NCBI RefSeq assembly: GCF_016908875.1
Contig: NZ_JAFBES010000007.1
Span: 83,405-147,404 of the forward strand
Origin: Bacillus ectoiniformans
GTDB lineage: Bacteria; Bacillota; Bacilli; Bacillales; Domibacillaceae
Length of the DNA: 64,000 bases
Direction: 5' to 3'
The stretch's first letter is position 1; each line of letters opens with the position of its first letter. This document shows positions 59,777 to 64,000 of the stretch, piece after piece. A model generated the notes under the pieces. That model did not search any database. It was not told the DNA's origin and saw only the letters and a program-made list of their open reading frames with translations. Position numbers and translations under genes: made by a program.

Positions 59777-61753
59777 TTAGTACTTAAACACCCGCACCAC
59801 TTCCTTCAACTCATCTGCCATCATCGACAGTGACTGGGCAGAAGCGGCGATTTCTTCCATGGAAGCGAGTTGCTCCTGGGTGGCGGCAGCGACTTCTTCT
59901 GATCCGGCGGCATTGTTGGTTGCGATCATTGATAGCTCTTGGGTTGTCGCGTGAACTTCCTGCACGGTCGCGGACATCTGCTGGGCTGTCGCTGAAATCT
60001 CTTCCATTTGCGGGGTGATTTCTTTCGTGCTTTGCAGGATATCATCGAACTTTTTAATGGCTTCTTGTGAAATATTGACGCCGGTTTGCACGTCATCAGT
60101 CACGCGTGCCATCGTCTGAACTGAGTTTTCAGTGTCTTCTTGGATTCCTTGAATGATGCCGACAATTTCTTGAACGGATTGCTGGGATTGCTCAGCCAGT
60201 TTTCGCACTTCATCAGCAACAACCGCGAAGCCTTTGCCGTGTTCGCCAGCTCTTGCCGCTTCAATGGCCGCATTTAAGGCGAGCAGATTCGTTTGTCCGG
60301 CAATGCTTGTGATCACATCTAATATTGAATGAACTTCTTTTGAGCGTTCGTGCAGCGAATGAATGGTTTGGTTAGATGCGTGAACGGACGCTTGAATGGA
60401 AGTCATTTGGTTCACTGTATTGGTGACCGCATCGCTGCCTTCCTCCGCTTGCGCCATCGTTTGCTGGGCAATCGCGGATACTTGTGTAGCGTGGTCAGCA
60501 ATGTCCGTGACGCCTTGGGCCACTAGCTTAAAGGATTCAGCGGTCTGACTCACTCCTGCGGTTTGTTTTTCGGCACTGCCGGCGACTTCTTGAATGGAGG
60601 AAGCGACTTGCTCTGTTGCTGCGCTTGTATGTTCTGAGCTTGCGGTTAATTCCGCTGATGCTGAAGCAACTTGATCGGCGTTTGCATCTATTTTTTGTAC
60701 GAGTGAACGCAGATTTTGCTGCATCGTATTGAATGCTTCCCCAAGCTGGCCGATTTCGTCGTTTGACCGGACGGTAATGTGCTCGGTTAAGTCCCCATCG
60801 CTAATCGTGATCGCTTTCTCTTTCATTTCTCTCAGTGGTTTAATGATTGATTTGATAATAAAGAAGATCAGAATTGCTCCCGCAAGCATGGAAAGGAGAA
60901 TCACGAGAATCGTTCTTTGAAAAATAGGGACAGCCTTTGCGTTGATTTCGGCTTCATCAATGCTGCTTCCGATTTTCCAGCCGGTCTGATCATTCGTAGC
61001 AAAAATCATCAGCTTCTCTTTGTTTTTATCGTTGTAATAGTAATGGCCTTGGTCTTTGTTATACATTTTCTGATAAAATTCTTTCTTTGCCGGTGTCCCT
61101 GCTTTAATGGAAGGGTGGGCAATCGCGGTTTGTCCTTGATCCATTAAAAATGCATAGCCTTCTTTTCCGAGATTTAATTGCCCGACGAGCTCTTGGACAT
61201 AATTAAGGTTTAAATCGACGCCGACGACGCCAGATCCATCCTTCGTGGCTTTAGAGACCGTCACGACCATTTCACCTGTAGTGACGTCAGGATATGGGGC
61301 AGAGATCAGGATTTCGCCTTTATGACTCATGGAATCCTTATACCAGTCTCTTGTCCGCGGATCATAATCGGAGGTATCGGTAATGACTGGCTCTTCGATA
61401 AACAGTCCAGTTTCAGTGCCCGCATAGATGCTGTAAACTTCGGGATGCAACTGTGAATACTGAGCGAGCTTTTGGCGCAGTTCGGGGCTTTCTTCGCCTT
61501 TAATCATAGAAGCCACAGCTATATTAGCAAATTGTTCAATGTCATGAATTTTGACATTGAGTGTTTGGTCAATGGAGGAGTTAAGCATCTTGATATTCTC
61601 TGCAAAGCCGGTTTGAACCTCCTGCTCGACGGCTTGTTTAGCAGTAGAATAGGAGAGCCATCCAATAACTAAGGCAGGAATGATTAACACAGCAGCGAAA
61701 GCGAGAATCAGTTTAGGTTTGATGTTTGTAAAATAGGTCCTTACTTTTCCCAC
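59777..61753 (-). CDS. Methyl-accepting chemotaxis protein with Cache sensor
   Basis: 658 residues. A first membrane helix (about 13-35) precedes an extracytoplasmic double Cache domain (about 36-280; [26 protein letters not shown] and [16 protein letters not shown] are dCache_1 hallmarks), a second helix (about 283-305), a HAMP domain (about 306-360) and the signalling domain (about 375-658) with hairpin tip [20 protein letters not shown]. It senses a small ligand, often an amino or organic acid, and controls CheA. A class I c-di-GMP riboswitch with terminator precedes it. Confidence 0.95.
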   Translation of the reverse strand: MGKVRTYFTNIKPKLILAFAAVLIIPALVIGWLSYSTAKQAVEQEVQTGFAENIKMLNSSIDQTLNVKIHDIEQFANIAVASMIKGEESPELRQKLAQYSQLHPEVYSIYAGTETGLFIEEPVITDTSDYDPRTRDWYKDSMSHKGEILISAPYPDVTTGEMVVTVSKATKDGSGVVGVDLNLNYVQELVGQLNLGKEGYAFLMDQGQTAIAHPSIKAGTPAKKEFYQKMYNKDQGHYYYNDKNKEKLMIFATNDQTGWKIGSSIDEAEINAKAVPIFQRTILVILLSMLAGAILIFFIIKSIIKPLREMKEKAITISDGDLTEHITVRSNDEIGQLGEAFNTMQQNLRSLVQKIDANADQVASASAELTASSEHTSAATEQVASSIQEVAGSAEKQTAGVSQTAESFKLVAQGVTDIADHATQVSAIAQQTMAQAEEGSDAVTNTVNQMTSIQASVHASNQTIHSLHERSKEVHSILDVITSIAGQTNLLALNAAIEAARAGEHGKGFAVVADEVRKLAEQSQQSVQEIVGIIQGIQEDTENSVQTMARVTDDVQTGVNISQEAIKKFDDILQSTKEITPQMEEISATAQQMSATVQEVHATTQELSMIATNNAAGSEEVAAATQEQLASMEEIAASAQSLSMMADELKEVVRVFKY

Positions 61754-61801
61754 GGAAAAATCCTCTTTTCTTTTTGATGATGTTTCAAGAAGTTCGACAA
61801 C

Positions 61802-61836
61802 AAAAAAGCCATTCTATAAAAGATAGAATAGCCGAA
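61802..61836 (-). terminator. Riboswitch expression-platform terminator
   Basis: On the minus strand GGCTATTCTAT pairs with ATAGAATGGC (one wobble) around CTTTT and is followed by TTTTTT. It lies between the c-di-GMP aptamer and the chemoreceptor start. Confidence 0.88.
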
Positions 61837-61844
61837 AAATCATT

Positions 61845-61930
61845 GGTAGCCAGGCAATCCTAGCGAGTGATCATCTTGCCCGCCTTAGACCCTAAGCTTT
61901 GCGTCCTATCCTTTCGAATAGTTTGCCTTT
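61845..61930 (-). ncRNA. Class I cyclic-di-GMP (GEMM) riboswitch aptamer
   Basis: Read on the minus strand the aptamer has GGCAAACTATTCGAAAGGAT (helix with a GAAA tetraloop), GGACGCAAAGC, the GGGTCTAAGGC segment and the closing GCCTGGCTACC, all conserved GEMM-I elements. It is followed within 10 bases by a strong terminator, so c-di-GMP should change read-through into the chemoreceptor gene. Confidence 0.92.
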
Positions 61931-61975
61931 ATCTTCTATATAAGTAATTTATTCATAGTACAAAACCACTAAAAT

Positions 61976-62004
61976 ATCATAAAGCATAATTTGGAAAATT
62001 TCAA
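61976..62004 (-). promoter_or_regulatory. Promoter of the riboswitch-chemoreceptor transcript
   Basis: On the minus strand TTGAAA (62004-61999), a 17-base spacer and TATGAT (61981-61976), about 46 bases before the aptamer. Confidence 0.6.
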
Positions 62005-62222
62005 TAGGTTGAAGAATAGCAAGCCTTGACTGTTTTGATAAATATCATTAATAAAGAAAATCATTGGCTGTTTGTCAAGCTGCTAATGTAAGACTTACTG
62101 CTGCACTTTAATTAGTTAGAGGAAATAACAGTTTTGTATTTTTGTTATATAAATATAACTTTCCGTGTTCGTTTTTGTCGTAATCGGTCACATCGAATGC
62201 GTAAAATGTCGACCATTCTGCC

Positions 62223-62275
62223 TTCTACATCCGCGTCTTTTCTCCTGCATAATTATATGTGTTTATTTGAAAAAA
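62223..62275. repeat. Diverged copy of the sigma-H-like promoter segment
   Basis: Aligned without gaps to 57878-57930, 42 of 53 positions are identical by hand count and most differences are transitions. The -10 equivalent has GAAG instead of GAAT. Lies 85-138 bases before the second chemoreceptor gene. Confidence 0.6.
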
Positions 62276-62360
62276 TTAGTAATTATTTTACTGACATCCC
62301 ACTATGTATATAGTAAAATAATAAAATGAATAGTCATTCACTTGATAGGAGGGCAGGAAG

Positions 62361-63851
62361 ATGCAAGATGTGGTGGAGCTTCAGGAACGCGATTGGCAGA
62401 GAAAAAATGGCATTATGTGCATGGCATTTGAAGTATCAGCAGGATTAACCTTTTTACTCTATCTCATGTCAAATAAAGAGATGTTCAAGACGGCAAGTAT
62501 GGGTGTTTGTTTTCTAGTGGTAGCTTTTGCCTTTTTAGCTGGTCGTCGATCGGTGCTGGCTGCACGGGTGTTTCCTGTGATTGTTCTGACCGTGTTAAGC
62601 GCAGCAACGATTGCAAGCTCGCTTTTCAGTGTGCCTTCGATGGCGACCCTAGGTATAATCTTTTTTATTATTGGGTTATCGAGTCTGCATGCTCACCGGT
62701 ATATCATGATCTATGGCGGAGTTCTTTCTTTTATAGCTTTATATACGTTTATGAGCGGTTATCCCAACGCGGAAACAATAGCTGGCAGCAAAGGGAGTTT
62801 AACATTGATCTTGCTGTTGCTGAATTTTTCTTTGTTTTTGCAAATCCGCCAAAGCCGTTCGGTGTTTGGACAAGTGCAGGAATATGTAAAAGAAAATGCG
62901 GAACGGGCGATTGAGGAAGAGAAGGAAAAGCAGCGTCTGCATGAAGGGGTTCAGCAGATCATGAAGCATCTGACCGGTATACGGGAAGCGGCCGCAGAAA
63001 ACCGCCATTCTCAAGAAGAAATGCTGAATGCCGTGCAGGAGGTTAGCAGCGGAAGTCAAAAGCAGGCAGATCAAATTGCTGATATCGCTGAAAGTGCAAG
63101 CGGGACAAATAAGGCGGTTCATGAGCTGGAGCGTGAAATGGAAACGATCATAGATCAGGCCAAGCACGCAGGAGAGCAAGCGGATGGCGGAGCGGAGAAA
63201 ATGGAGATGATTTCCGGTGATATGGAATCTGTTCAAGAACTCTTGTCTGAATTGAATCACTCCTTTGCGGAATTAACGAGTCATATTCAGGCAACCAATG
63301 ACATGACTGAGTCGATCCAGGCCATTACAGTGCAAACGAACCTTTTGTCTTTGAATGCTTCCATTGAAGCCGCGCGTGCTGGAGAGTATGGGAAAGGTTT
63401 CGCGGTAGTAGCCGAAGAAATCCGCAAGTTGTCCGGAATGACCAATGACACGCTTATTCAGATCAGAGGCAATTTAAATGAAGTGAATGACGTGAATGAA
63501 CGGACAAGGGAGAAGTTAACTGTGAGTACAGAGCAGATTTTACAGCAGGCAAAGGAAAGCAAAGAAACTTCTGCCCAATTTAGAGACCTAAAAGAAACGA
63601 TGCATCAACTTGAAAGTGAACTCGGCCGCTTTAAGCATCTGACTGGACAGATCACTGAAAGCTCCCAGATCATACAGGAAACCACGACAGACTTCGCCGC
63701 GGTGGTGGAAGAGAGCACAGCCGCTGTCGAGGAAATGAGCGCAACATTGACTAATCTCGCTAATGAAAACGACCGTGTGTATCAATATGTGGAAGAAACG
63801 GCGAGAGCAGCAGAGCGTTTGGGGTCAGACCCCCGCTCTGCTAAAGTGTAA
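62361..63851 (+). CDS. Methyl-accepting chemotaxis protein with multi-helix membrane sensor
   Basis: 496 residues from ATG 62361 (AGGAGGGCAGG upstream). Instead of a Cache domain it has about six membrane helices in residues 15-170 with only short loops, a short linker and no evident HAMP domain. The signalling domain (about 215-490) has the hairpin tip [24 protein letters not shown]. It could sense a membrane or cytoplasmic cue such as energy state. The C-terminus ends within a GGGGTCAGACCCC palindrome (63821-63833) that encodes GSDPR. Confidence 0.9.
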   Translation: MQDVVELQERDWQRKNGIMCMAFEVSAGLTFLLYLMSNKEMFKTASMGVCFLVVAFAFLAGRRSVLAARVFPVIVLTVLSAATIASSLFSVPSMATLGIIFFIIGLSSLHAHRYIMIYGGVLSFIALYTFMSGYPNAETIAGSKGSLTLILLLLNFSLFLQIRQSRSVFGQVQEYVKENAERAIEEEKEKQRLHEGVQQIMKHLTGIREAAAENRHSQEEMLNAVQEVSSGSQKQADQIADIAESASGTNKAVHELEREMETIIDQAKHAGEQADGGAEKMEMISGDMESVQELLSELNHSFAELTSHIQATNDMTESIQAITVQTNLLSLNASIEAARAGEYGKGFAVVAEEIRKLSGMTNDTLIQIRGNLNEVNDVNERTREKLTVSTEQILQQAKESKETSAQFRDLKETMHQLESELGRFKHLTGQITESSQIIQETTTDFAAVVEESTAAVEEMSATLTNLANENDRVYQYVEETARAAERLGSDPRSAKV

Positions 63852-63870
63852 CGCGTTAAAGTGTGAAAAA

Positions 63871-63910
63871 GGAGACAAGGAAGCTGTAACAGCTTCCTTG
63901 TCTCCTCATA
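63871..63910 (+). terminator. Long hairpin after the second chemoreceptor
   Basis: GGAGACAAGGAAGCTG pairs perfectly (16 bp) with its complement around TAA. The T-run is short, but the stem is very strong. The remaining 90 bases of the window show nothing recognisable. Confidence 0.75.
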
Positions 63911-64000
63911 GTGTTGAAAAACACCTTAGGCAATAGACAAAATCTAAAATTAAGATTAAAATCCTTCTCATCAACTAACATGAGAGGGATTTCCTATGTA

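Noticed and set aside
62799..63260. 153-codon minus-strand open frame
   Set aside because: Antisense to the well-supported chemoreceptor gene, with no ribosome site; a shadow frame.
1..64000. tRNA or rRNA genes
   Set aside because: No cloverleaf-like segments with TTC-A-A loops or rRNA-like stretches were noticed while reading both strands.

Overview
The window comes from a Gram-positive, endospore-forming, flagellated member of the Bacillaceae. I cannot name the species. The evidence is a long stretch of gene order shared with Bacillus subtilis (tagO, tagU/lytR, yvyE, degS-degU, degV, comFA-comFC, yvyF, flgM, flgN, flgK, flgL, yviE, fliW, csrA, hag, fliD, fliS, fliT, flaG), consensus sigma-D, sigma-A and sigma-H type promoters, strong AGGAGG ribosome binding sites, many TTG/GTG starts, and SLH-domain surface proteins together with CsaB.

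Layout. 1-12 kb: cell-surface genes. These are an SLH-anchored phosphodiester glycosidase-like protein, an MBOAT O-acyltransferase with its SGNH-like partner, a membrane glycosylation operon (GT2, DUF2304, SMR-like flippase, GT39-like), a secreted M14 carboxypeptidase and an SLH-anchored amidase. 12-20 kb: csaB, a GT4, an Alg14/Alg13-like pair, a MurJ-type flippase, tagO, an LCP protein and yvyE. 20-31 kb: degS-degU, then an insertion relative to B. subtilis with a coat-like peptide, treR, a lipoprotein, luxS, a DMT transporter, an SASP-like peptide and treP-treA, followed by degV. 32-34 kb: comFA-comFC (no comFB). 34-57.6 kb: flagellar filament region. 57.6-64 kb: small unknown genes, an Rpn-type nuclease with a HEPN remnant, and two chemoreceptors.

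The most notable part is the filament region. Between the major flagellin hag and fliD lies a glycosylation island: two large TPR/glycosyltransferase proteins and a WbpA/B/D/E-like set for a UDP-2,3-diacetamido uronic acid sugar, plus a second oxidoreductase/acyltransferase pair. The island ends in a second flagellin that carries an inserted zinc metalloprotease domain (HEMVH plus a downstream WFIEG glutamate), i.e. a flagellinolysin. A third, divergent flagellin lies on the opposite strand beyond fliT, back to back with a second FliS-like chaperone, each with its own sigma-D promoter. Together these suggest a glycosylated, proteolytically active composite filament under FlgM/sigma-D and FliW/CsrA control.

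Regulatory finds include a class I c-di-GMP riboswitch with a terminator in front of a chemoreceptor, a CsrA hairpin in the hag leader, paired TreR operators in the treP promoter, a sigma-H-like promoter for an unlisted 59-residue gene, an unexplained structured degS leader, a leader terminator before the MBOAT gene, and two families of intergenic repeats. No rRNA, tRNA, CRISPR array or intact insertion sequence was seen.
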